DNA from: UBA8389 sp942493385
Lineage (GTDB): Bacteria > Bacteroidota > Bacteroidia > Bacteroidales > UBA1402
DNA: 64,000 nucleotides
Direction: 5' to 3'
NCBI GenBank assembly: GCA_942493385.1
Contig: OW818699.1
Span: forward strand, 3,906,001-3,970,000
The position numbers and the translations under genes were made by a program. This document shows positions 1 to 8,055 of this stretch, in pieces. A model generated the notes under the pieces. That model ran no database searches. It saw only the letters and a program-made list of their open reading frames with translations, and had not been told where the DNA came from. Every line of letters begins with the position of its first letter. Positions within the stretch are counted from its first letter, which is position 1.

Positions 1-446
1 TATTAAAAAACACGGCGTTTGATTCTTTGAATATAGTAAAAGACAGCATAATCGATTACAGGGACTTCGCTCCCTTGACCAAACCTTTTTACGATCAATT
101 GATGAAAATGATTGCTCAAAGCAACGACGCATGGATCTGGAAAAACTATTTCAGGATAACCAGCCTCTGGCTTAAAGAGCATTTCGAGCTCGAAGCCAAT
201 AAAACGCGCTTACTGAACATCGATATCCCCATATTCATATTTCAAGGCGCCGAAGATGCCAACGCTCCGGTGGAAGGCGTCTACGATGTTCAATCCAGGT
301 TCAAGCAGGCCAACAAAACCAATCTGAAATGTTTCGTTTTCGAGGGGCACAACCACGACCTGAACTACCTCGATTGGCCTTTCAAACAACAGATTTCGGA
401 GGGTCTGAATGCATTATTCAACACTTCCGAACTGTTAATCAAATAA
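1..446 (+). CDS. Alpha/beta hydrolase, C-terminal part
   Basis: The reading frame is open from the left edge (first full codon at 3), so this is the tail of a longer gene whose start lies outside. The roughly 147 visible residues end like an alpha/beta-hydrolase. A strand leads to FQGAEDANAP, where the Asp is placed like the family acid, and the later GHNHDL supplies the likely catalytic His. The nucleophile elbow (GxSxG) would lie upstream. Such proteins hydrolyse esters, peptides or thioesters, and the substrate cannot be told here. The GLUG lipoprotein starts 10 bp after the stop and may be cotranscribed. The TTG at 27 is very unlikely to be the real start, because the frame stays open upstream of it. 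Confidence 0.7.
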   Translation, partial: LKNTAFDSLNIVKDSIIDYRDFAPLTKPFYDQLMKMIAQSNDAWIWKNYFRITSLWLKEHFELEANKTRLLNIDIPIFIFQGAEDANAPVEGVYDVQSRFKQANKTNLKCFVFEGHNHDLNYLDWPFKQQISEGLNALFNTSELLIK

Positions 447-456
447 TCTCTACACC

Positions 457-1926
457 ATGATTAGATTCCGCCATTTTCTTGCATCAAGCATCTTACTTTC
501 CTTATTATTAACAGGTTGCGAAACTGATATTCCTGCAATCTATTCTGGAACAGCAGAAGATCCTTGGCTTATTCATTCCAGCAAGGATTTGATCGAAGTA
601 AGGGACAAGATCAATTCTGAAAATGAGGTGTACGGAAAAATGGTATACAAATTGGTCGCTGATATTGATATGTCCGGAGTTAATGCATGGATTCCAATCG
701 GACTGAATGATACGATTTCCTTCAGAGGGATATTCGATGGGAACGGTCATATTATTAGAAGCATTACACTAGGAAATGCAGATGTGATACCCAACGGTTA
801 TGCCGGTTTATTTGGAGTAATTAAAACTGGATCGGTGAAAAAACTCAGGGTTGAATGGAAATCGTTAGACTTTCCAGGTGCATATTCCGGTGGAATCACA
901 GGCCTCTTGATTGGCGGCTCCATAGAAGAATGCAGTACTTCCGGGCCCATTCATTCGAACTGTTTTTCAGGAGGTATCGTCGGATTATTGGGTGGAAATG
1001 AAAATGAATCAATCCCGAATGGTATCATTCGTCATTGCTTTTCAAACGGCACTATTATTTCAACACATTCTGTAGGGAGCTTTCCTTTAGGAGCAGCAGG
1101 TGGAATAGCAGGTGCAGCAGTAGGCAACATTGAGTATTGTTATTCTACGGGAACTATTATATCCGAAAGTTGTTCCGGAGGCATTGTTGGCATGAATTCA
1201 CTTAATTATGATGATCTTACACTGAATTGCTATTCAACAGGAGATGTTTCTGCGGCGACAGAAGGTGTAAACAATGTTTATTCAGGAGGCATTAGTGGCG
1301 TTCGGGGTAATGTTGTCAACAGCTATTCCACTGGCAACATTTCCTCCAGCTCCTATTATGCTAGAGCTTATTCAGGAGGAATTGTTGGTAGTGGTGAAAT
1401 GACATTGAATTGCTATTCGACAGGTAAGGTGGAGGCAACTTCAACTGGAGAAAACGCTGTAAGTTTTGCCGGAGGCTTGGTTGGGGAATGTATTTTTGTA
1501 ACAAACTGTTATTCGATAAGCGAAGTAAAATCGGTTTCCGAAGTTGCTTCAGTTTCGGGCGGAATTGCCGGTACTGGGTCTATCAGTCATTGCCTTGCCC
1601 TTAATCGCACCATTAAATCCATCTGCCATTCAAACATTGACCTTAGTTTGCCAAACAGAATCTCCTACACCAACGAAAGTATTAACAATCAGAATGATAA
1701 CAATTTTGCATCCTCCGAAATTAGTATCCAAAAAGGGACTTCTGAATCGGACCTTCAATCCATTACGGATTTTTCGAATAAAGAACTCCATGGAGAACTT
1801 CTTACTGGAATTCCGGTTGATTTACTGAATGCCTATGTTACAAGCAAGCCACTCTGGGGTACAATTCCGCTCTCCAGATGGGTGATAAAAACAGGAATCA
1901 ATAATGGATATCCGGTATTTGAGTAA
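457..1926 (+). CDS. GLUG-repeat surface lipoprotein
   Basis: A 489-residue protein with an SPII signal: a hydrophobic N-terminus followed by lipobox LLTGC near residue 21, so it is probably lipidated and held in the outer membrane. The body from about residue 95 to 375 is built of repeats resembling the GLUG motif (GGIVGLLGG, GGISGV, GGLVGE), each followed by N/S-CYSTG-like segments. This predicts a beta-helical, adhesin-like surface. GLUG repeats are common in cell-surface proteins of Bacteroidota and Firmicutes, where their role is mostly unproven. There is no enzyme motif. It starts 10 bp after the hydrolase tail. Function is unknown, and adhesion or matrix binding is inference. Confidence 0.75.
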   Translation: MIRFRHFLASSILLSLLLTGCETDIPAIYSGTAEDPWLIHSSKDLIEVRDKINSENEVYGKMVYKLVADIDMSGVNAWIPIGLNDTISFRGIFDGNGHIIRSITLGNADVIPNGYAGLFGVIKTGSVKKLRVEWKSLDFPGAYSGGITGLLIGGSIEECSTSGPIHSNCFSGGIVGLLGGNENESIPNGIIRHCFSNGTIISTHSVGSFPLGAAGGIAGAAVGNIEYCYSTGTIISESCSGGIVGMNSLNYDDLTLNCYSTGDVSAATEGVNNVYSGGISGVRGNVVNSYSTGNISSSSYYARAYSGGIVGSGEMTLNCYSTGKVEATSTGENAVSFAGGLVGECIFVTNCYSISEVKSVSEVASVSGGIAGTGSISHCLALNRTIKSICHSNIDLSLPNRISYTNESINNQNDNNFASSEISIQKGTSESDLQSITDFSNKELHGELLTGIPVDLLNAYVTSKPLWGTIPLSRWVIKTGINNGYPVFE

Positions 1927-1954
1927 ACCTTTCTGCAAAATAATACGATTCTGA

Positions 1955-1985
1955 TTGTAATCGACTAAAAGTGAGTTAACTTTAG
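1955..1985 (+). promoter_or_regulatory. Candidate Bacteroidota promoter
   Basis: TTG at 1955-1957 is followed after 19 bp by TAACTTTAG at 1977-1985, one base off the TAnnTTTG consensus of the Bacteroidota housekeeping sigma factor. It lies about 90 bp upstream of the ATG at 2077. The imperfect -7 box lowers confidence. Confidence 0.4.
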
Positions 1986-2076
1986 GTCGCTTCTAATTTG
2001 AAACCAGTTCAACTTTTGAATGGGTCAAAGATGGATGCAAAAACGGATTAGACATGAATCAATTAATGTCAAAAAA

Positions 2077-3072
2077 ATGAAACTACTGAAATCTTTTATC
2101 CTAGCAGCTGTTGTGCTGCTTTCTGCATCCTTGTTTTCCGGTTGTATGATGATGGGACCTACCAGAACCGTCACAACAGTGAGCTATGAGAACCCGCAAT
2201 GGGCACCACCCTATTACAGCGGCGCACGCTACTACTACCTGCCCGACTTGGAACTTTATTACGACTTGGGCAACAGAGAATACATTTTCTTGATGAATGG
2301 ACGATGGCACTTTTCGCCTTACTTGCCGGCTATTTATGGGAACTACGACCTGGAGAACAGCTTCTGCATCGTGATGAACGTAAATGTATACAAGCCCTGG
2401 TTGCACCATCAATACTATGTTTCCCATTATCCGAGGTATTATTACCGCGACTACTACGATCGCAGCAATATTCCTTACGTAAGGGCATACAACGAGAATC
2501 TGCGTCGTGCAATCTATTGGAATGACAACGAAAGAAGCCGTGCCCGTCCATGGAACGATGATAACCTGAGGGACAACCGTCGCTTCAAATACTCGGAAGA
2601 AGACAGGCGTGAACAGAGGAATCAGAGCCAGCAACAAAAGACGTTCGGTGGGGAATCAAGGGGTGGACAGCAGAACAATGCCACGCAAACCAGAACCACG
2701 ACAAGGACTGAAACATCGACTCAACCAAGGACCAACACGCGGACTGAAACGACGACTCAACCTAGAACCAACACACGGACTGAAACCACGCCTCAAACCA
2801 GGACTTCTACTCAGACCGAAACCAGAACTCGGACCGAAGCCACTCCACAAACCAGGACTTCCACACGTACTGAAGCCGAAACCCCGGCAACTACCCGTAC
2901 TACTACCACAACAACTCGTCAGACTTCGACCAATAATGAAACAGCCCCGGTCAGAAACAACCAGACGAACTATTATGGCAAGACCATCGGCAATTCGGTG
3001 CGAGTGACCAAGGAAATGAAAAACAATGCGGCAACACCAGCTACTAGAAGTGCCAGACAGAACGAAAAATAG
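2077..3072 (+). CDS. Lipoprotein with Thr/Arg-rich repeat tail
   Basis: The start at 2077 gives 331 residues and puts an SPII signal at the N-terminus (MKLLKSF..., lipobox LFSGC). Longer in-frame starts would bury this signal. The first half (about residues 30-150) is very rich in Tyr, Pro and Trp (PPYYSG, RYYYLPDLELYYDLGN, PRYYYRDYYDR) and resembles small envelope proteins of Bacteroidota with a conserved YYY.P region. The second half is low-complexity Thr/Arg/Glu/Gln sequence built from a 12-residue unit (see the repeat at 2683-2880) and is probably disordered. A strong terminator follows at 3093. No catalytic motif is visible and the function is unknown. Confidence 0.7.
   Translation: MKLLKSFILAAVVLLSASLFSGCMMMGPTRTVTTVSYENPQWAPPYYSGARYYYLPDLELYYDLGNREYIFLMNGRWHFSPYLPAIYGNYDLENSFCIVMNVNVYKPWLHHQYYVSHYPRYYYRDYYDRSNIPYVRAYNENLRRAIYWNDNERSRARPWNDDNLRDNRRFKYSEEDRREQRNQSQQQKTFGGESRGGQQNNATQTRTTTRTETSTQPRTNTRTETTTQPRTNTRTETTPQTRTSTQTETRTRTEATPQTRTSTRTEAETPATTRTTTTTTRQTSTNNETAPVRNNQTNYYGKTIGNSVRVTKEMKNNAATPATRSARQNEK
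2683..2880 (+). repeat. In-frame tandem repeat of about 36 bp
   Basis: Inside the lipoprotein gene, degenerate copies of a 12-residue unit follow one another: TQPRTNTRTETT occurs twice in succession, with variants PQTRTSTQTETR and PQTRTSTRTEAE around a short half-unit. The reading frame is kept throughout. Such repeats can expand or shrink by slippage, so copy number may vary between strains. Confidence 0.75.
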
Positions 3073-3092
3073 CGCAAATTAACGTCAGAGCG

Positions 3093-3146
3093 ATGTGCGC
3101 ATCAAATGTTACTACAATTGCAACATTTGATGCGCACATTTTTTTT
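3093..3146 (+). terminator. Intrinsic terminator
   Basis: A perfect 18-bp inverted repeat (3093-3110 with 3122-3139) encloses an 11-nt loop. The T run covers 3139-3146. It closes the transcript of the lipoprotein ending at 3072. Confidence 0.9.
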
Positions 3147-3265
3147 AATGAATAAGCCTACAATTTCATCCAAATTTAAAATAAAAATTACATGCGACCG
3201 TTTTATTAAAATAACGTGATGCACAACAAATTTTCTGAATTAGAAACCGTAAAAATCCTCCCATT

Positions 3266-6253
3266 ATGAACACAAAAAACTTATTGTTCGGCAAAAGAAA
3301 AAATTCATTGCTTGGGTTGATGCTGCTGTTTTTAATTCCATTGAATGCCCAAGTTGGCATCGTTCCGGTTATGAAAGTCAGCAATTTGAAAAGTTACACG
3401 GAGAACCCGATTCGACTGGACATCCTAAAGATTGACATCAAGGTAGTCGGACAAATTGCAGTGACCACCTTGGACATGAGCTTCTTCAATGACAATGCTC
3501 GTGTAATGGAAGGCTCCTTTGAATTTCCATTGGCCGAGGGACAAACGGTTTCACGGTTTGCACTGGACATCAATGGATCTTTGCGTGAAGGAGTCATCGT
3601 TGACAAAGAAAAAGGTCGAAAAACTTTTGAAACGATCGTACAGCGTGGAGTGGACCCTGGATTGCTGGAAAAAACGGTAGGAAATAATTATCGGATTCGG
3701 GTATACCCCCTACCTGCCAATGGCTCGAGAAGGGTAGTTTTAGCTTACGAACAGGAACTAACCGACAAGGGGACGTACGATTTGTATACCTTGCCCCTAA
3801 AAATAAGCCAACCTGTCCGGAAGTTTTCCATACATGCTGAAGTGTTTAAAAACGACGCTCAAATTGAGGTTGGTTCGAACGAACTGAGCAATCTGCAATT
3901 TGACAAATGGAACGAAGCTTATGTAGCTAATTTTGAGCAGAACAACTATGTTCCTGACAAACAAGTCGCGTTTTCATTTCCACACCGGCAACCGGCTTTA
4001 TCCACGACACAGCCGGATGAAGCAGAAGTGAATGTCATTACTGCACCCATTCATTCGAATTCAGATTCATCCTACTTCTACGTGACAATCAGGCCAAAAG
4101 TTCAAATACAATCCCAAAAAGCTTTGCCGAAACGATTGACGCTGATGTGGGACAATTCAAGTTCGGCCAAAGACAGAAACATAGCCAAGGAATTGGAAGT
4201 TTTGGATGCTTACATTCAACGGATCGAGAATGTTAGCATAGAGCTTATACCATTCAATATCAAACGGATGCCGGCCAAGACTTTTGAGATTTCTTCTGGA
4301 AATTGGAATGCACTGAAGTATGCTCTGATATCGATGCCATCTGATGGTGCAACGTCGTTGGGTACGGTTGATGTGACCAAAATGAAGAGTGATGCGGTTT
4401 TACTTTTTTCGGATGGACTATCAACTTTTGGTGCATCAGAAGTGATTCTGGGTAACATTCCGATCTATACCATCAATTCCAGCACCGTTGCGAATCCGAA
4501 TTACCTCACCTTTGTGGCTCAAAAAACAGGTGGTGTCTACATCAATTTGCTAAAAAACACGGCAAAAGAAGCCGTCGAGAAGCTCACCCAAGACAACTTC
4601 CAATTCATTTCGGCGAAAATTGAGAATGGCGCATTGTCAAACCTATTTCCGTCAATGCCCTGCCCGTTTGAAAAGACTTTTAGCCTGGTCGGAATCATCA
4701 AGGGAAAAACGGGCATGCTCAAACTCAACTTTGGATTTGGTAAGGACATCACCTACTCCAAAACCGTCAATTTGGAAACAAAGAATCAAATGGATTCAAG
4801 CGTTCTGCGTCGTATCTGGGCATCCAAAAAGATTGAAGAGCTGAGTTTCAAGAAGGAAAAGAACAAGGAAGAAATTCAACGTACAGCCAAAGCGTATGGA
4901 ATTGTCACTGACAATACGTCGCTGATCGTGCTGGAAACCCTGGGGGATTATTTACAAAATGACATCGTTCCACCCATCGAATTGCAAAGGGCATATTTTG
5001 ACCAGAAGGCTAATGCTTTTAAAGAAAAAAGGGTCCGTGAAAAAAACCACATCGAGGAGGTGGTTAGAATGTCGGACCAGCAAAGCAAATGGTGGAATAC
5101 AAATTACCCACTTGTACCCAAAAAAATTGGACCCCTAAAAACGACAGTAAGGTTTACTGCACCGGTCATTATAAGTAATCTTTCCCAAAAAAACGAAGAA
5201 ATTACTTCTCAGGAGGAATTGAGTTCAACTCATGCAACCATTTCAGTCGCTGACGTACAGGGTACAGATGAAGAAAAAGGCGTTGACATTGTAGACCTTG
5301 ATAAAGCAGAAAGAAACAGAAATGAAAGCAGGGCAGACATTCAACTCAATGCATGGGATCCACAAACACCGTATTACAAAGTGCTTCAGTATGCAGCTCC
5401 AGCAGAGGCTTACAACACCTATCTGAAGTTGAAGCTGGAATACGGCCTGATGCCGTCCTTTTACATGGATGCTGCTGATTTCTTTAAAAAAGCAGGCTAT
5501 CCAGATACAGCACTCGTCATTCTCTCCAATTTAGCTGAACTCGATCTGGAGTCCTCACAATTGCTACGCGCATTGGGGAACAAGCTGATGGATTACAAAC
5601 GTTACGACTTAGCGGTTATGATTTATTTAAAAATCAAGGAGATACGTGGAGAAGACCCACAATCGTATAGGGATCTGGGCCTTGCATTACACGCCAACAA
5701 GAACGATCAGTCCGCCATTGAAATGCTGTATGAGGTCGTTAAACAGGCATGGGACTTTCGTTTTGATGGCATTGAATTGATTGTGATGAACGAAATCAAC
5801 AACATCATCGCTACGCATCCCACGCTTGATTACTCGTTCATTGATAAACGATTGCTCAAAAAAGAACCGGTTGACATTCGCGTGTGCCTCACCTGGGATA
5901 CAGACAACTGTGACATGGACCTTTGGGTGACCGATCCAACCGGTGAAAAGTGTTTCTACGATCACCAACGGACTCGCTTGGGTGGCAAGATCACCTACGA
6001 CATTACCCAAGGTTTCGGACCTGAAGAATTCATGCTAAAAAAAGCTGTTGCCGGAAAATACATCGTCCAAGCCAATTACTATGGAACACGCTCCCAGGCC
6101 GTTCTTGCTCCGGTCAATCTTCATCTGCGCTTCATCACCAACTATGGTAAACCCGGCCAGACACAAAAAGAGGTGTGCCTTCGACTCGAAAATGCAAAAG
6201 ATGTCATTGATATTGGTACATTTACATTCAAAACCAACGAAACAACCAAATGA
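3266..6253 (+). CDS. VIT, von Willebrand A and DUF2135 domain protein
   Basis: A 995-residue exported protein. After a signal peptide (cleavage near NAQ, about residue 29), residues 30-160 form a VIT (vault / inter-alpha-trypsin inhibitor) domain, with the conserved GSFEFPL and F.ARETFE-like stretch. A VWA domain follows with MIDAS residues D-N-S-S-S (Asp about 296) and a later S-D-G near residue 383. Residues 700-850 are helical and TPR-like. Residues 870-995 match DUF2135 (WDTDNCDMDLWV, DPTGE). VIT/VWA proteins generally mediate protein contacts on the envelope. The next gene overlaps it by 4 bp (ATGA), and the cupin, peptidase, macroglobulin and pbpC genes follow, so it probably heads this envelope transcript. 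The substrate or partner is unknown. Confidence 0.85.
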   Translation: MNTKNLLFGKRKNSLLGLMLLFLIPLNAQVGIVPVMKVSNLKSYTENPIRLDILKIDIKVVGQIAVTTLDMSFFNDNARVMEGSFEFPLAEGQTVSRFALDINGSLREGVIVDKEKGRKTFETIVQRGVDPGLLEKTVGNNYRIRVYPLPANGSRRVVLAYEQELTDKGTYDLYTLPLKISQPVRKFSIHAEVFKNDAQIEVGSNELSNLQFDKWNEAYVANFEQNNYVPDKQVAFSFPHRQPALSTTQPDEAEVNVITAPIHSNSDSSYFYVTIRPKVQIQSQKALPKRLTLMWDNSSSAKDRNIAKELEVLDAYIQRIENVSIELIPFNIKRMPAKTFEISSGNWNALKYALISMPSDGATSLGTVDVTKMKSDAVLLFSDGLSTFGASEVILGNIPIYTINSSTVANPNYLTFVAQKTGGVYINLLKNTAKEAVEKLTQDNFQFISAKIENGALSNLFPSMPCPFEKTFSLVGIIKGKTGMLKLNFGFGKDITYSKTVNLETKNQMDSSVLRRIWASKKIEELSFKKEKNKEEIQRTAKAYGIVTDNTSLIVLETLGDYLQNDIVPPIELQRAYFDQKANAFKEKRVREKNHIEEVVRMSDQQSKWWNTNYPLVPKKIGPLKTTVRFTAPVIISNLSQKNEEITSQEELSSTHATISVADVQGTDEEKGVDIVDLDKAERNRNESRADIQLNAWDPQTPYYKVLQYAAPAEAYNTYLKLKLEYGLMPSFYMDAADFFKKAGYPDTALVILSNLAELDLESSQLLRALGNKLMDYKRYDLAVMIYLKIKEIRGEDPQSYRDLGLALHANKNDQSAIEMLYEVVKQAWDFRFDGIELIVMNEINNIIATHPTLDYSFIDKRLLKKEPVDIRVCLTWDTDNCDMDLWVTDPTGEKCFYDHQRTRLGGKITYDITQGFGPEEFMLKKAVAGKYIVQANYYGTRSQAVLAPVNLHLRFITNYGKPGQTQKEVCLRLENAKDVIDIGTFTFKTNETTK

Positions 6254-6681
6254 AAAATGTACTTTTAGGTCTATTATTCGTTACCATGTGCCACTCCCTT
6301 TTGGCCCAAAACAAGTCTGATTCCATGACCGTACAAAAACAATTTACCATTGACAATTGCGTTACGACATTCTCAATGGAAAAAGCGACAAAAACAAAAG
6401 TCGGTTACCAATTTTGGTTTGCAGACGCCGATTTTATTGATGGCCGAACCCTAAAGTTAAGTGTAGTGGCTCCTGGTTTAGCCACCCATACGCCTCACAA
6501 ACATGTAGAAGACGAATTCTTCTACGTTTTGGAAGGCACAGCCGAATGCTATTTGGGAGGCAAAACGAAAACAGTTGGCCCTAACACCAGCTTTTATAGT
6601 CCTTCAAATGTGGAACATTGCATCAAAAATGTTGGCGACACGGAACTCAAATATTTGGTAATCAAGAAATATCAAAAATAA
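6250..6681 (+). CDS. Secreted small cupin protein
   Basis: A 143-residue protein with a signal peptide ending near LLAQ. The rest is a single cupin barrel. Its first motif has T-P-H-K-H followed by E-D-E-F-F-Y-V-L-E-G, so metal-ligand His and Glu residues are present, and the second motif contains N-V-E-H-C. Cupins of this size bind a metal ion and may be isomerases, dioxygenases or sensors; nothing here decides which. The start overlaps the stop of the VIT protein (ATGA), and the peptidase gene starts at the base after the TAA, so the genes are probably translationally coupled. Confidence 0.8.
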   Translation: MKNVLLGLLFVTMCHSLLAQNKSDSMTVQKQFTIDNCVTTFSMEKATKTKVGYQFWFADADFIDGRTLKLSVVAPGLATHTPHKHVEDEFFYVLEGTAECYLGGKTKTVGPNTSFYSPSNVEHCIKNVGDTELKYLVIKKYQK

Positions 6682-8055
6682 ATGAATCACCGATCGATGA
6701 TCGCTGGGTTGCTTCTGCTTGGGTCGCTGATGATTCAGGCGCAGAACAGCGAGCAAGCCACCCTTTCTGCCATTTATTCGAGTGCCCTGACCAGTTTCGA
6801 AGCCTACGAAAACCTCCGTGAACTGTGCACGGACGCGCCGGGGAGATTGGTCGGTTCACCTGCATCGGAGCTAGCCATTCAAATGCTGAGAGCTAAAGTG
6901 GAGCTTCTGAAACCTGACACCTGCTACCTGCAAAAATATACCACCTCTTCTTGGCGATGCAATAAACCAGCACAAACCACTGCCCTATTCGGCACATCCA
7001 AGCTTCCGTTGAATGTTGTCAATCTTGGCTTGTCTGTGAGCACGTTGGGCGATGGCTTGCAGGCTCCAGTCATTGAAGTTCCATCGTTTCTGGCACTGGA
7101 CAGCTTGGGAACCAAATCGGTAAAGGGCAAGATTGTCTTTTTCAACAATCCCATGAATAATGCCAGCGTCAGAACCTTTTCGGCCTATGGCGATGGGGTC
7201 GACATACGTTTCAGCGGAGCGTCAAAGGCCTCTCAATATGGAGCAGTGGGTACTCTTGTTCGTTCGCTGTCCACCGAACCCGATGATTTTCCCCACACCG
7301 GCGTCAGCAAATTTGATAAGGGCGTCAAGCAAATTCCCAACCTCTCCGTCAGCACCAACGATGCAAACAAGCTAAGCGAACTAATCAAGCAGCACAAGGG
7401 AGTGGAAGTCCGAATGACCAGCAATACGGAAATCATTGCCTCCGCTCAGACCTCCAACATCATAGCTGAAATCAGGGGCAGCGTTCATCCGGAAAGAATC
7501 ATCTTGATAGGCGCTCATATGGACACTTGGCAAAACACCCAGGGTGCCCACGATGACGGTGCCGGTTGCGTACAAATCATCGATGTATTCCGCATTTTCA
7601 AAGCCCTGAACCTGCATCCGGTAAACACCATACGTTTGGTTCTTTTCATGGATGAGGAAATGTATCAATCTGGTTCCAAGGTTTATTCTGCCTTTGCTGG
7701 TGTAGATAAAAAAGAACACATCGCATGCATCGAATCGGATGCTGGCGGGCTTTTGCCAACCGGTTTCGGCATCGACTGTGATAATGAATCCGTAGTGCAA
7801 TCCATAAAAAAACTAACAGCCAAGATGTTCGATTTCGGCATCTATGTAACGGACAAAAGCCATGCCGGTGTGGATATTGGGCCACTTAAAGACTATGGCT
7901 ATCCGTTGATCGGTCTTTCCACGAACAGCCAGCGATATTTTGAATACCACCACTCAGCCAAAGATACGTTCGACCAGGTAAGCCGTCGTGAAATGCAGCT
8001 GGGTACGGCGGCGATAGCGGGTTTGGTGTATTTGATCGATAGAAACGGATTATGA
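6682..8055 (+). CDS. M28-family metallopeptidase
   Basis: A 457-residue exported protein; the signal peptide ends near IQAQ. Residues 60-240 include a PA-like insertion (GKIVFFNNP). The catalytic zinc-peptidase core follows: G-A-H-M-D-T-W (His about 279), A-H-D-D-G-A-G (bridging Asp), M-D-E-E-M (general base and zinc Glu), E-S-D-A-G-G and Y-H-H-S-A-K-D-T. This is the full residue set of M28 aminopeptidases and carboxypeptidases (Q-type family). It would cleave N-terminal residues or dipeptides in the periplasm. It starts directly after the cupin stop, and its own stop overlaps the macroglobulin start by 4 bp. Confidence 0.9.
   Translation: MNHRSMIAGLLLLGSLMIQAQNSEQATLSAIYSSALTSFEAYENLRELCTDAPGRLVGSPASELAIQMLRAKVELLKPDTCYLQKYTTSSWRCNKPAQTTALFGTSKLPLNVVNLGLSVSTLGDGLQAPVIEVPSFLALDSLGTKSVKGKIVFFNNPMNNASVRTFSAYGDGVDIRFSGASKASQYGAVGTLVRSLSTEPDDFPHTGVSKFDKGVKQIPNLSVSTNDANKLSELIKQHKGVEVRMTSNTEIIASAQTSNIIAEIRGSVHPERIILIGAHMDTWQNTQGAHDDGAGCVQIIDVFRIFKALNLHPVNTIRLVLFMDEEMYQSGSKVYSAFAGVDKKEHIACIESDAGGLLPTGFGIDCDNESVVQSIKKLTAKMFDFGIYVTDKSHAGVDIGPLKDYGYPLIGLSTNSQRYFEYHHSAKDTFDQVSRREMQLGTAAIAGLVYLIDRNGL

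Noticed and set aside
2101..2637. 178-codon minus-strand frame over the Tyr-rich lipoprotein
   Set aside because: Explained by the codon bias of the Tyr-rich gene on the plus strand; Val/Ile-rich composition is typical of such shadows.
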